Source of the DNA: Stenogyne calaminthoides
Lineage: Eukaryota > Streptophyta > Magnoliopsida > Lamiales > Lamiaceae
Reading direction: 5' to 3'
Assembly: GCA_037126765.1 (NCBI GenBank)
Contig: JBBCBC010000024.1
Location: forward strand, 18,077,554-18,141,553
Length of the DNA: 64,000 nucleotides
Made by a program: the position numbers and the translations under genes. Positions 1 through 11,450 of the stretch are shown piece after piece. Below the pieces are notes generated by a model that did not search any database, was not told the origin of the DNA, and worked only from the letters and a program-made list of their open reading frames with translations. Within the stretch, counting starts at the first letter, position 1. Each line of letters starts with the position of its first letter.

Positions 1-269
1 CGGATTGTCGAGCAAGGGCTAAGGGAATACTTGGGAAGTCCTTTTGGTTAGTCCGTCCAACCAAATTCACTGCCATCCCGAGAGGTACGTTCACGTAAAC
101 CCGTAGATTCCGCATGCGTAGGTTTTACTTAGCTTATTATATGCATGATATGTTGTTGCAATTATTATTTGAATTAATATAGAATTTATTCATGCTAGTA
201 ATAATTAAAGAATTAAATTTGTATTTAAATATTCATCCCGAATAGATCTGTGCAACTCATTCCCTAACA
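1..269 (+). repeat. LTR 3' end (same family as elements A and C), cut by window edge
   Basis: The segment matches the terminal ~270 bp of the LTRs at 729-2461, 19538-20336 and 27489-29326. Shared landmarks are the AGGTACGTTCACGTAAAC-like stretch, the 'ccgcatgcgtagg' block, 'catgctagtaataatta' and the end 'gaatagatc...tccctaaca'. It ends in CA at 269 and runs straight into a LINE-type coding remnant. The rest of the LTR lies left of the window, so solo LTR and full element cannot be told apart. Confidence 0.8.
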
Positions 270-723
270 ATCCAGGTACTGAAAAGGTACAAAGAAGACC
301 CACCCACACCATATTAATGAAGGCTCTTCATCCTCACTTTCATGCACTCTTGGTGGACAAAACTTTGGAAGCTCAAGATTCTTCCTAAGGTTAAGATCTT
401 CATATGGAAAGTCACCCTGGATATCGTGGTGACGGAGGGTAACCTTCACTTGCATCATGTTCCCTGCAACCCTTGGTGTTCATTATGTGGTTTCTACTGG
501 GTGGACTCCAAACATGCCCTCATTTGCTGCAAAAGCGGTCAAAAATATTTGAAAGAACTCGGATGGGTGGCACTTGATTTCTACAGCGTAGGAGGCCTCC
601 ATGGTCGATATTCTCACTTGGGTTGCGTACTCTACTTCCTAGTCAAATATGGAAGAATTCTACAAGCTGCTTTTGGGCATTTGGGAAGACATGTGTGAGG
701 CTAAAACCGAAAAAGCTCGAGCA
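270..723 (+). pseudogene. LINE-type zinc-binding domain (zf-RVT) fragment
   Basis: In the frame containing 342-698 the translation shows the reverse-transcriptase zinc-binding signature: W-x-K-LWKLKILPKVKIFIWK, then a spaced CxxCG (WCSLCG), then HALICC. This domain (zf-RVT family) normally lies between the reverse transcriptase and the RNase H domain of plant non-LTR retrotransposons, and also in LINE-derived host-like genes. No reverse transcriptase is seen upstream because an LTR occupies 1-269. The reading continues past the solo LTR at 729 into an RNase H domain (2467-3060), so both pieces were one gene. It is truncated and interrupted and presumably non-functional. Confidence 0.75.
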
Positions 724-728
724 ACGTC

Positions 729-2461
729 TGTTGGGATTATACTGTAAAGTATGCTTTTTACTTTATATATAACCAGATTGAATTTCTTATTTATTTAATA
801 AAGTAAATTATTTATCACTGTTGCATTAAATATGATTGAATGTTATATATATTTATTGCATACCTGTTCATGAAACAGTACGTGTTACATTCTAGTTAAT
901 GTGATGATACCAGATCACAGAAGACCACATTAACAAATTCTTGTAACTAAGTACAAAATTCACAACCTAGATGGAAATGAACAATCCATCGTGAAAGGTT
1001 GAAGTGTAAGACTTAGATTGACTTGTCTTGACCAAGAGATTACACTAGTGCATTATGATGCGTTGAATATGACCTATAGGAGGTTAAATTCTTCAATACT
1101 GAACATGAAAGAATTAGACCTCAGTGGTTCGTTATTTCTTAATTTCCATTCCTTAAATAGGATCGTGTAAAATTAATAACTACTGCTTTGACGTATGTTA
1201 GGTAGAGAGTCATTTTAACTCGATACTTTATATATTGGGCAATATTATTAGTTACACGGCGATTGCTAAGATTTAATACGAAGAATCGTGTGCAAGTACA
1301 TCTTGCGTGATTTGTCCCCTTGGGAGGCTCAGAAAATTTATCATACCAAATCTTGCAAGTGGAACTAATTTCCGGTATGGATAATAATGTTGAGTCATTC
1401 TTAAACCAAGGGTAAAAAGATATTAATTAATATAAAGTTTTTCAGTGGCTTGAATTAATTAATGGACTAATATAATCTTAAACACGGGAAATAATAACCG
1501 GGAGTCATATTACTATAATATGGGTTAAGATGGATAGTGCAATATTAATTATGTAGTGGGGTTAATTAATATTTATGGACTTGAATAATATCGTGGCTCA
1601 ATATTGAATATTCAAAGTCCATTGGAAGGTCCAATCTTAATTTTCCTAAAGGCCCCTTTAGTAGCCCAAAGATAAAGTTCAATAACTGAAAAAAGGTGTT
1701 TAAAATAAAAGAAATTATTGTTGCCTTATTTTTTTTTCCCAATATTTCGAAAATTATGGGTAGGAAGAGAGAAAAGATTTTCTTGGAAAGAATTTTATGG
1801 AATAAGTATTCTTGAGATACAAGTTTATCCCATAAATTCAAGAAAAGTCAAAGATTCTTTCTCTTCCTTTTATTTGACAAAATTTTCGAAAATTATAGGG
1901 TGTTGGGGAAAGAAAAGACATTTTGTGATTATTATGGAAATAGAATATATGAGATATACTCAAGATTGTGTCTTGGGAAGATACAAATAAATTTTCTAAC
2001 CCTAATTAATCACTAAATTTTCGCCCCCCATGTCCTCTATATATAGGGGATGAATTTTTCATCCCCAATACAATTCCATGTGTTGGAAAAATTAGAAATC
2101 CACAAAGGTGGTGGAAAATATTTTTCTTTTTCCCTTTTCATTAAATTGTTCAGCTTCCTACCACCGGATTGCCGAACGAGGACGTGAGAATACTAAAGAA
2201 GGACTTTGGGTATGTTCTTTGAACCATTGCTCATCTGTCTTCGTTTGTCTCCGTTTGATTCGCCAAAGGGTACGCCTTACGTAATTCCTAGAAATCCGCA
2301 TGTGTAGGATTTACATGGCTTTATTATATGCATGATATGTTGTTGCTATTTAATTGTTATTTTAATTAATATATGATTAATTCATGCTAGTAATAATTAA
2401 ATAATTTTAATTTGTATTTAAATTGCACCTCGAATAGATCCGGGCACCCTATTTCCCAACA
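729..2461 (+). repeat. Solo LTR of the A/C copia family
   Basis: It begins TGTTGGGATTATAC and ends CCCAACA. It is flanked by acgtc (724-728) and atgtc (2462-2466), a 5-bp target duplication differing by one C-to-T at a CpG. No primer site or internal domain follows, and the LINE gene resumes at once, so this is a solo LTR left by LTR-LTR recombination. A promoter-like 'ctatatatagggg' stretch lies at 2036-2049, followed by a 9-bp-arm hairpin (2046-2066) also found in related LTRs. Its length of 1733 bp is close to the 1838 bp of the LTR of element C. Confidence 0.9.
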
Positions 2462-2466
2462 ATGTC

Positions 2467-3060
2467 CCCTTCAAGCTCAAAGCGGATTGGACGTACTCAC
2501 TCCTTGAAAACTCCCGCAAGGCTCGCAACCAGGTTCCTCACTCCCCTAGGACGGGTTCTGCCGATCTTCGGTTTGCAAACTAGGATTTACAATCCCTAGG
2601 CCTGAACTTATTCGTCAATGCAACTTTCAACGAAGAGAAAATGGATTTTTAGCACTGAATTTGCGATTTTTGACCCCAGAGGGACTTTACAAGCGGTTGG
2701 ATGGCAGAAAATCCACCCCCTGGATCGATGTTAGCAGTGGAGCTTACTGCTATTTTGGATGGATTACGGTTCTGCCAGAACAATAATTTTGAGGGGATTC
2801 AAATTTTCTCAGACTCGGCAGAAACAATTCAAGCTATTAGACTTTTGGCATCCTACATGGGAGTCGAGGAAGATATTATCGATGTCCTGCGTTCCATGGT
2901 GAGAGATGCTTCAGTGAAAGGTATCTGATATATGCCTCGAAAGGAGAACCTGATGACTCACAAGATGACAAAGTTTGTAGCAAGATCCCCCCACCCTCAC
3001 ACTTGAGTTGGGGGTGATATTCCTCTTTGGATCATGGATACTGCTCGAGACGTTCAAATC
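2467..3060 (+). pseudogene. LINE-type RNase H-like (RVT_3) domain fragment
   Basis: The frame of 2701-2928 reads SMLAVELTAILDGLRFCQ, IQIFSDSAETIQAI, and then 'YMPRKEN' after one in-frame TGA at about 2926. The A-V-E-x-x-A-I-x-x-G-L, F-S-D-S and P-R-x-x-N elements are the acidic and C-terminal motifs of the plant RNase H fold found at the end of LINE ORF2 and its domesticated relatives. It is the continuation of the zf-RVT fragment at 270-723 beyond the solo LTR. The TGA in place of an expected tryptophan-type codon and the upstream stops make it a pseudogene. Confidence 0.75.
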
Positions 3061-3077
3061 TTCTAAAGAGTATTTGT

Positions 3078-3081
<4 letters not shown>

Positions 3082-3126
<45 letters not shown>
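3082..3126. repeat. (AT)n microsatellite
   Basis: About 45 bp of uninterrupted AT dinucleotides. A second, shorter TA run lies at 3189-3206. The interval 3127-3352 holds nothing else I recognise. Confidence 0.95.
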
Positions 3127-3129
<3 letters not shown>

Positions 3130-3352
3130 CAATTGGAATTTTAATTATAAGATCGACATCAACACTGCGCTCACTCGTGGTAAATTATAATATATATATA
3201 TATATAATATAATAGAATTAATTTAATTTAAGTTGTGTTTTGAGATATAAGTGTACAGAGCAAGTCGAGGTTTTAGAATTCAGGGATTTAGAATTCTTGA
3301 TGAATAGTAAATGTATGTGTTGTTTTGAAATTTGAGTAGGATGGGATTTAAC

Positions 3353-5405
3353 TGTTGAAATGTACAAACACCTAATACACAAAATACGCAGCGGAATAAT
3401 ATAATTCACCAACAACGAATTCATATTGATTGCATAATTGAAAACAAAATATATAAACAGAATTCTTATAGTGATTCGCAAGTCAATTCCTCAACTACGG
3501 TATCCAAGTAACTTTCGTCTACGAACTCGCATAGATTTGTCAGCGTTGAATCTCTAGATGAATTTGTTAAGAAAATTCTATTCTAGAAATATTATTGAGA
3601 AAAATTGTTTCTTGTACAATATTCTGGATCCCCTGATCCATATATATAGTGGTGGTTTTGCATTAAATCTAAGCAATTTCCTAATAGAAAATATAAGCCC
3701 AAATCCATCTTGAATTTGAGCAAGTCAAATTCCATAGATTTATTTCCCTATATATATATATATTTCCTACAATAATGTATCCAATATATTATTAAGGAAT
3801 TCCTATTTAATTAAATTAAATTTAATTAAATAATAATAATTCTACATAATTATTATATTTCTCCATAAATTAAGTATTATGATCAAATCAAATATTTAAT
3901 CAACCAACTATAATTCGTAAACGAGAGTTACTTGTTGTGTGACCCATGGGTCCTCATATATCAAGCGATTAGTCAAACTAACGGTCTTAATTGAACCCTA
4001 GACAATAAATCAGACAATCTCAATATATGAGGTACGTTGCGAGGAATAGCAGCAACCTGTAACATGTGGGCTATTGTGATAACATACTTTCATTCAATAA
4101 TACTCCGATTAAGTCTAGAACATGATGCAATGTACATTCAAATAACTTAATAACGTTATCTTATTTCACTAATTGATCATATATGCCACATTTGAACATC
4201 ATTCCAAATGTGACTTACATTGGCCAATGATTAACGATCCAATTAGTATGAGAATACGAGTATTCTCTCTAAATCTATTACGAGGAATTAATTCTTTGCA
4301 TTAAATCATGCTCAAATAGCGAGGTAGTGGCTGACTTGCTTATTCCCATTTCAATAAATTAACTCACTGCTGATTGGCTCAATGGAAATGGGCCTTTTTA
4401 TTGATTTGGGACTGCTTCTTAATTTTCGCGAACGAGCCGAGTGTCGTCGAGCACCAATTTTGTATCGCTCATAACTCAAGCATTCAAACTCCGATTGACT
4501 TAATTCTTTTTTTTTGTGACCGCTTTTTCAAGGAGCTTAACATGGTTCAACTCTCTTATCCTGCATCCTTCTATATCAGAGCATTTTATTTAATCAATTC
4601 TAGCCCTTTTCACTTGTTTCCTACACAATAGATCAAACACACACTTTCTCCACATTTAGGCCCAATTGAGTGAAATTAGTGCAATAAAAATATGGATTCC
4701 TATCAAATTGAGCACGAAAGTCACATAAATACAAGCAATTACGACACCCAATCAGTATGCCACATTTGGACATCATTCCAAATGTGACTTGCATTGGCCA
4801 ATGACTAACGATCCAATTAGCATGAGAAGACGAGTATTCTCTCTAAATCTATTACGAGGAATGAATCATTTTCTTGGTTCAACTACCACGCACATGTACT
4901 TCGTGATGAACCCAATCCATTCCATATCTACCCTTGAAGGGTGCAAACATCGGTCATGGTTAAAGTCCATCACTCTGCACATCTCGTGTGTATAGATCTC
5001 AAGTCAGAGGAATATCACATTATTTCCACTAACCGAGATACTCTATAAGGTATTTGTGCATCCATCATGAGATACCTAGTATCTCGTAGTTATGAGAACC
5101 ACTACAACCTCTAAGGGTATGATGTAGATCACACACCAATCTCAACTGTACCATCAATATCCCATTCTTGATGATCCTCGATTGGGGCTACTTTATAACC
5201 ATGTCATAGTCATCTGAGATCTCACATTCTCAATGACAATATTGGTTCAAGGGAACACATACATGAATAAATGCAAACAATCAAACATGATATTCAAAAA
5301 AGTGTAATGTCATATATTAATATTAAACAAATAACAATATTAAATTGAATATCATCAAGAATTATGTCCCTGTAAATGATTGTCTCTAGAATATAAATAC
5401 TAAAA
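3353..5405 (-). repeat. Degraded solo LTR of the B copia family, with internal insertion
   Basis: Read on the minus strand it follows the LTRs of element B (22411-23791, 33831-35435) from end to end: the 'tgttgaaat...gcagcgg' end, 'cctcaactacggtatcca', the 'tcctcatatatcaagcgattagtcaaactaacgg' block, 'ttcttggttcaactacc', 'catgagatacctagtatctcgta' and finally 'ttgtctctag'. Possible target repeats are ttaac (3348-3352) and ttaaa (5406-5410), a weak match. It is longer than the B LTRs because of a 107-bp duplication flanking 467 bp of unrelated DNA (4182-4862). Divergence is high, so this is an old copy. Confidence 0.8.
4182..4862. repeat. 107-bp direct duplication flanking a 467-bp foreign insert
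   Basis: Copy 1 (4182-4288) and copy 2 (4756-4862) are about 94% identical and both belong to the surrounding B-family LTR. The 467 bp between them (4289-4755) do not match the LTR and contain no long ORF or terminal repeats that I can see. The duplication is far longer than any transposase target duplication, so it suggests break repair with templated filler or a partial unequal exchange. Confidence 0.75.
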
Positions 5406-5582
5406 TTAAATTTATGTCAAATCAATCTTTAATAGTGATTGGTGTCATATTATTATATTATATTGAGTCATGCGGTGGATTTAACTTTATGTCGAATCAA
5501 AGTGTAGAATATTATTTTATTTTAGAGTGGTGAATTAATTTAAAGTGGAGTATTGAGAAGAGTAATAATATATTTTATATTA

Positions 5583-5813
5583 CCTCCGTCCCTTAGCAAT
5601 TTGCACGTTTACTGTTTGGTTTGTGTTTTAACGACGAGTTTTTTATTAGTATTTGAAATGATAAAGTAATTTTAAAGAAGACGCATGATAGAGAAGTGGT
5701 AAGACTATCATACCCCACCTTAAAATTCATCTTATTATTTTAAATACTAATAAATAATTCGCTCGCTAAAACACGAGAATAAAGTGAAGGTGCAAATTAC
5801 TAAGGGACGGAGG
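5583..5813. mobile_element. Stowaway-type MITE (Tc1/mariner)
   Basis: 231 bp with terminal inverted repeats CCTCCGTCCCTTAGCAAT / ATTACTAAGGGACGGAGG and TA dinucleotides on both sides (5581-5582 and 5814-5815). The CTCCGTCCC...GGGACGGAG ends with TA target duplication are the signature of plant Stowaway MITEs. There is no coding capacity. Confidence 0.92.
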
Positions 5814-5815
5814 TA

Positions 5816-7190
5816 GTAGGTATTTGTAGGTGTGATTGAATATGGGATTTGAAAATTAGATTCTAAATCATAAATTCGTATAAGACAAGGAGCACAAAGT
5901 CCTAAGTCTATCTGTATGAGTTCCAAAACAAACACATACATGTTAACATTTTATTAATTTTCTTAATGTCATATAACTAGCACCCAACGCGCGTACATGT
6001 GTATACATAACACAACCTCATAGTCATAGACTCATACGCATAGGGGGAACACTCGGATGCATTGGCGGAGCCATGTGCCTCACCTCAATTTTAAAATGTT
6101 ATAAATACTCTTAATACTATGAGAAAATAGAGAATTACCTATACAATTTTATAACATGCATGATATTTTTAATGAAAATAATTTTATCCGTAAATAGTAA
6201 AGATTGACTACGACTTTTTTACAATTTTTTTTAATCATATAGACATTTTCAATCCTCAAATTACAAATTACTCCAAATTACAAATGCAATTACCTAGTGA
6301 AATCATAAATATGTAGACAATTTGCTCGTAACTAATTTATTTGTCTTTAAGAATATTTAGGAAATATGTTTACCAACTAGAATGTTAAACTCCGTAGTCA
6401 ATTCGTAGGATATTAAAGGGTGAATTTTTATTGGAAAATTCCTTATATAATTAGTGATATTAGAAAAGTCAATTATCTTCTTGTAGTATAAAAATTAAAT
6501 ACAATAATGAATGATCGAATTATAATTTAACATACCATCGGGGTTAATTATAATTTAAATTATTAATTAATTATAAATTACCTTTTATTTTATATATCTT
6601 TTATCGATTCTTTTTTACCCTGACTGGATTACATTTCTGGATTACATTTCTGCGTTCCCTTGGTCGGATGTTAAAAAATTACGAAGTTGATATATTCAAT
6701 ACAATTAGTTCCCTACTCTTTTCTATGTTTGGCTTTTACTTTTTATCTGAACAAACGCTGTTTCAAAATTCACACCCCCAAAGCAAGAATTCGTCTGTAT
6801 GCTCTTCAGCTTTAGTGCTATTTTCTGAAAAGATGATCGTTTATTTTTTTATTTATTTTTACTTTTCACCATACCCAAAGGAAGAATAAACACTTTTAAA
6901 TATGGGAATCAATTCCTTCAATAATTGGAATTAAAAATTGTTCGTTTCATACGTAGCTGCATGCATAGGATAACCTTTTTTTTTCTTCCTTTTGGCAGTA
7001 GATCGATTAAAAAGTTTAATTTGATTGGTAATGACATTGTATCAGTTTATTGTTATAACAACTAAAATGACTTGAGTGAAAAATGTCTGTATCTTTAATT
7101 TTAGCAATCAACAATTAAAATGTCTAAGTTTGGAAATAGGCGGCGTGTATCTTTAATTTTAGGATTGATGGCATAAACAAAAGAGAAAGT
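5816..7190. other. AT-rich interval without recognisable gene
   Basis: Only short chance ORFs are present. A 'ggcggagcca' motif at 6063-6074, common near ends of plant DNA transposons, and a short repeated 'ggattacatttctg' at 6625-6652 are visible, but no element boundaries can be defined. Confidence 0.6.
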
Positions 7191-7364
7191 CTTGTGTGAA
7201 ATATTGCACACTAGTGTTATGTGCAATACAACATAAATAAGGTAAATTGTCTAAATTTCATGGGTCAATCTTGTGGTCGGGTCGAGTCGGTCGGGCGCGT
7301 CTGGGGGGGTTCGAGTTTAGGCGTGGGTGAATGTGTATTTATAAAAGGATATTTTTATCAAATG

Positions 7365-7449
7365 TGTGTTGTAGCCTAGTGGTTCAGGTTTGTTGCTAAT
7401 GAATTTGGATGTAGGTTCGATTCCTATTGTACACATAATATTTTTTTTT
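7365..7449 (+). mobile_element. tRNA-derived SINE-like unit with T-rich tail
   Basis: Pol III box A (tagcctagtgg, 7372-7382) and box B (ggttcgattcc, 7414-7424) are spaced about 31 bp apart, as in tRNA-derived SINEs, and are followed by a T run at 7441-7449. Several plant SINE families end in T tracts. It cannot be a functional tRNA: the acceptor and anticodon stems do not pair convincingly and no matching 3' acceptor strand is present. Confidence 0.6.
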
Positions 7450-7660
7450 GTCAAATTTTTGTGTGTTACTACATCTACGTATAAGTGTTACTACATTGTT
7501 ATATTGAATTTTATTTATTTTTTGTCAAATTTTTGTGTGTTACTACATCTATGTATAAGTGTTACTACATTGTTATATTAAATTTTATTTATTTTTTGTC
7601 AAATTTTTGTGTGTTACTACATCTATGTATAAGTGTTACTACATTGTTATATTGAAAAAA
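7450..7660. repeat. Tandem repeat, 74-bp unit x ~2.8
   Basis: Units start at 7450, 7524 and 7598 and are nearly identical. Each contains 'gtgttactacat' motifs. Degenerate versions of the same motif (gtaacac / gtgttac) continue to about 8020 and recur at 11060-11190. Confidence 0.92.
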
Positions 7661-8704
7661 CTTCATATCTTACGTAACACTTAATAAAACATATCGTAAC
7701 ACATAAATATTCATAACGTAACATGGGTCACATGGTAACACATTATTATTCATATGGTAACACATGAGTATTCACAGAGTATTACGACGATATATGAACA
7801 GTGTTACATATTACTAAAAAAACATGTGTTACTACATGAACAAAAAGTGTTGCCATATAAAGAAAAACGTGTTACCACATAAATAAAATCAAGATAAAGC
7901 GAAAAAGAAATTACAAAATCAAAATTACAGATTTAAAGAACAACTTGATGTGTTTCTACATAAACAAAAGGAGTGTTACCATATGAGCAAAAGAGTGTTA
8001 CTACATGAAAAAAAATAGTACAGACGCGAAAAAAAAATTCAGTCCAGAATTACAGATTTACGAAATGTAAATAGTGCGTATGATCTCAAAAAAGCGCTTC
8101 ACAAAACCATAGAAAATCACCTGTAAATTTGCGAGGATGATAAAATTGAAGAAAGCAAAAAGAATATGGAAGAGAAAGAGAAAAGGAAGAACAAGAGAAG
8201 AAGAGGAAAAACCTAGATAAGCACCACCATCAAAATCAACGGCGATCTGGTAGCGTTTGTTGCAACGCGAGAAGAGGAAGAAGAAGAAATCTGTCCTGAC
8301 TGCGTGAGTCGTGAAGATGAAGGAGGAAACCCATTAACCCGCCAGCAATCTGCCCTAACCCGGCCCTATTATTTGACCCGCGAAAAAAAAAGCCCAATTG
8401 CACATATCACTTGTATGCAATATTGCATACAAGTTTTTGTGTAAACAAAATATGAAATTTTTTTAGGCACACCCTTGTGAAATATTGTATGCAATTTTCT
8501 ATGAATTAATAAAATAATTTTAAATCTCGTTGGTCAATATCCAGGAGGTTGGGTCAAATCGAATACACGCTTATTGTGTTTCTTGCATAAAATGCATATA
8601 CCTACAAACCAATAATAGGGATTAGATAATAGTAAGTCTCTTGTGCACCAAGTGCACACTCATTCAACAAATGCCCAATTTAAAAGAAATACTTGACCCA
8701 TTAA

Positions 8705-9490
8705 GGTGGTGTTTGGCAACTTATAAGCTCTTTAAAACAGTTTATAAGCTGTTTAGGAGCTTATATGTTCATTAATTTTGTTTGGTAAAATAAGATGTCT
8801 AACATCTTATAAGATCTAAAACTAAGCTCCAAAAAATTAAGTTGGGATATCCCAACTTATTTTATAAAAATTAAATAAGCTCTATCATATCTCAACCCAT
8901 CCAGGCCTAAACTCGGTCCAAATTCAATCCAACCCGGCCCATTTTTTTTTTTCGCAAAAAAAAAAAAAATGAAAAAAAAATTTATTTTCTGAAAAGAAAT
9001 TTTTTTTTTCTGGAAAAATATATTTATTTTCGAAAAAAAAATATATTTTCTGGAAAAAAATATTTTTTTTCTGGAAAAATATATTTATTTTAGAAAAAAA
9101 AATATTTTCGATTATTTTTGAAAAAAAAATATTTTCTGGATAAAAAAATTTTTGGAAGAAAAAACTATTTTCTGGATTTTTTTTTTCAATATTTTTGATT
9201 TTTTCTGAAAAAATATTTTCTGGAAAAAAATATTATTAAAAAAATTGATTTTTTTTAAAAATATATTTATTTTCGAAAAAAAAATAATTATTATAAAAAA
9301 ATAAAATTATATTAATTTTAAAATTAAAAAATAATTTTTTAAAAATTACTATTAAAGAACTTATAAGTTTTATTAGCTAAACACTTTAACAACTTATAAA
9401 CTACTTAAAAATTACATCTTATAAGCTCAAACAACTTATAAAATGTTAGAGTTTATAAGATGTTTAAAATAAGCTTAGCCAAACGGGCCC
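8705..9490. mobile_element. PIF/Harbinger (Tourist-like) MITE
   Basis: 786 bp with ends GGTGGTGTTTGGCAACTTATAAGCT and, inverted, GGGCCCGTTTGGCTAAGCTTA. The target duplication is TAA (8702-8704 / 9491-9493), and the empty site is visible in the third array unit ('accaattaaatatattg', about 10932-10950). The 3-bp TAA duplication points to PIF/Harbinger. The centre (8940-9340) is low-complexity poly-A/T with repeated 'ttttctggaaaaa', and there is no coding capacity. Confidence 0.85.
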
Positions 9491-9681
9491 TAAATATATT
9501 GAACATGTTATGTGCATACATGGGTAGAGTTGGGGTGTTGCACATGAGACTTTGTCATTACATGAGTAGGTCTCTTGTACACCCAAGTGCACCGTGCCTT
9601 CATTAAACAAATGACCCATTTAAAAGAAATATCTGACCCATTATATATATTGAACATGTTATGTGCATACATGGGTAGGGG

Positions 9682-10805
9682 TTTTGGTCCCGATTTAAAA
9701 CTCGTAAAATCTCAATGGGAGGTGACTTAAAATTTTTGCGAATGTGTTATGCAGATTTGCTAAAGTACGTATGACAGTTAATACTAAAGCAAATAAGAAC
9801 ACACGTATTTTTATAGTGGTTCAGACTAACTTGTCCTGCATCCACTATTCCCTTCATGGGACACTTCCTTAACCAACAGATATTTATGGAGCTCTCACTC
9901 AACGGGACTTATCTCCCTCACGAGATCGCCTATAGATGTTTAATGAGTTCTCACACTCGGGACTTATCTCCCTCACGGGATTGTTTATTAACTACCTCAC
10001 TTAACCACTAATTTTCTCTCTCAAGAAAGGGTATGGGTTTAGTGTTATTTCCAACTAGGTGAGATTTTCCCTTACATTGTTTTAACCTTTAAGCTAAGGT
10101 TGAGAAAATCTCTCTAAGCTTAGAATAATACATTTATGCTTAGAAATAATGAAGAACACTCTTGGGTAAATTTGGACATTTAATGTTATGTGTTCTTGAA
10201 TGGTGATGCTTGAATATTTGGCTTTAATCTTCACTTCACTTTGCATCATCCTCCATTATCTTCTTTTGAAGATAGTACAATGTATTTATAGTGTGGATTT
10301 GAATATTACCGTTGGAGAGTAAATTCAAATTCATACTAATAGTCTTCCAGCTTTTCTTTGTCCTTTTGCACTTTTGCTTGCAGCTTTATGTTACATCAAT
10401 ATATGTGTTGTCATCTTCTCATTGGCCAACTTTTTGTGTGTCTAACGGATCGATCATCCCCCAGATTCTTTATTCGACTCTTCTTCTCGATTACGACCGT
10501 CCGATCTGATCCGTCTGATCCGGGTCTGGCGATCGGTCTTTGATCCGGTCTGATCCGGTCCGCCGATCTGGTCTCTCCTTCTGATTTCTACACAGCATCA
10601 ACACTGCATCAGCACTGCATCATCTTGCATCAGCTCATCTGATCTCGATCAGCCTCGTCTTATCTCGATCATCTTCGTCTAATTTCATGAGTTTCCCCTT
10701 AACTTGTTCTCTCATTCCCCCTCAACTTGTTATCTGTAGATTAACTTAAATAACACAAGTTGATAATATTTTGGCATAATTCATCAAAACTAAAATATCC
10801 CAACA
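9682..10805 (-). repeat. Solo LTR of the F family (SIRE-type)
   Basis: Matches the two LTRs of element F (49028-50450, 50700-52206) along its length: 'ggtcccgatttaaaactcgtaaaatctcaatggg', 'gaatgtgttatgcagattt', 'atagtggttc', 'gtttagatg..', 'acacaagttgataat.ttttggcata' and the end 'atcccaaca'. No internal region follows. Orientation is inferred from F, whose primer site puts the LTR on the minus strand. The left end is mutated (ttttgg instead of tgttgg), so the target duplication is not resolvable. Confidence 0.85.
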
Positions 10806-11258
10806 GTTGGGGTGAGTGCACGGATCTTAAATCCATGCACCAATTGCACATGAGACTTTGTCACTACATGAGTAGGTCTCTTGTGCACCCAAGTGCACCG
10901 TGCGCTCATTCAAAAAATGACCCATTTAAAAGAAATACTTGACCAATTAAATATATTGAACATGCTATGTGCATACATGGGTAGGGTTGGGGTGAGATCC
11001 GTGCACCAATTTCACATGAGACTTTGTCATTATATAAATGTGTGATTACATGAACGACTATATGTTACTACAAATTCATATTAAAATTATTCAAATTATA
11101 GATAACATATATTAAAGCATAAGATAATATGTGATTATTTATAAGGTAACACATAATTGTTTATATTATAATACATGGGTATGCTCACAATATTATATAA
11201 GATGCATGCACAAATTACACATTAAAATATACAAAAAAATATTGAGCAAGTGGAATAA

Positions 11259-11349
11259 GGTTAAGTGGATAAAGCAACACTATCTATGTCCAAAAGGTTA
11301 TGGGCTCAAGTCATCAATTTGACCAATAAAAAAGTTTAAAAAAAAATTA
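11259..11349 (+). mobile_element. Possible tRNA-derived SINE
   Basis: 'ggttaagtggataaagca' resembles a degenerate box A and 'ggttatgggctcaagtc' a degenerate box B, about 35 bp apart and followed by an A-rich tail (11327-11349). This arrangement is common in plant SINEs, but both boxes deviate from consensus. Confidence 0.4.
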
Positions 11350-11450
11350 TCGTATAAAGAAAAATGTATTATTACATGAACAAAATTCCAGTGCGAAGAA
11401 AATAAGAAGTAAAAGTGTGTGTGCGTGTATTTTCAGAGTATTGTAGAAAA

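Larger units (their letters stand above)
7191..8433. mobile_element. Non-autonomous TIR DNA element (superfamily unclear)
   Basis: The 38 bp at 7191-7228 and the reverse complement of 8396-8433 agree at about 31 of 38 positions, giving imperfect terminal inverted repeats 1.24 kb apart. The right repeat is itself a perfect 24-bp palindrome (8410-8433). Further inside, both ends carry a 'gggtcaa' block and related sequence. No clear target duplication was found, so the exact ends may lie slightly outside. No transposase is present. The interior holds a SINE-like unit and 74-bp repeats. Confidence 0.5.
8636..11040 (+). repeat. Three-copy tandem array, two units interrupted by transposons
   Basis: The units start with '(g)tctcttgt.cacc.aagtgcac' at about 8636, 9566 and 10876, and continue with 'aaaagaaata..tgacc.att', 'tatattgaacatg.tatgtgcatacatgggtag' and 'cacatgagactttgtca'. 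Unit 1 is split by a MITE (8705-9490) and unit 2 by a solo LTR (9682-10805). Unit 3 is uninterrupted and serves as the empty-site reference. Without insertions the units are about 140-190 bp. Confidence 0.85.

Noticed and set aside
3027..3212. Ile/Tyr-repeat peptide
   Set aside because: It is only the translation of the (AT)n microsatellite.
7365..7449. tRNA gene
   Set aside because: Box A and box B are present, but stems do not pair and a T-rich tail follows; a SINE-like unit fits better.
7450..8020. CRISPR-like or satellite array
   Set aside because: Three 74-bp units without spacer structure in plant DNA; a simple tandem repeat with decaying motif copies.
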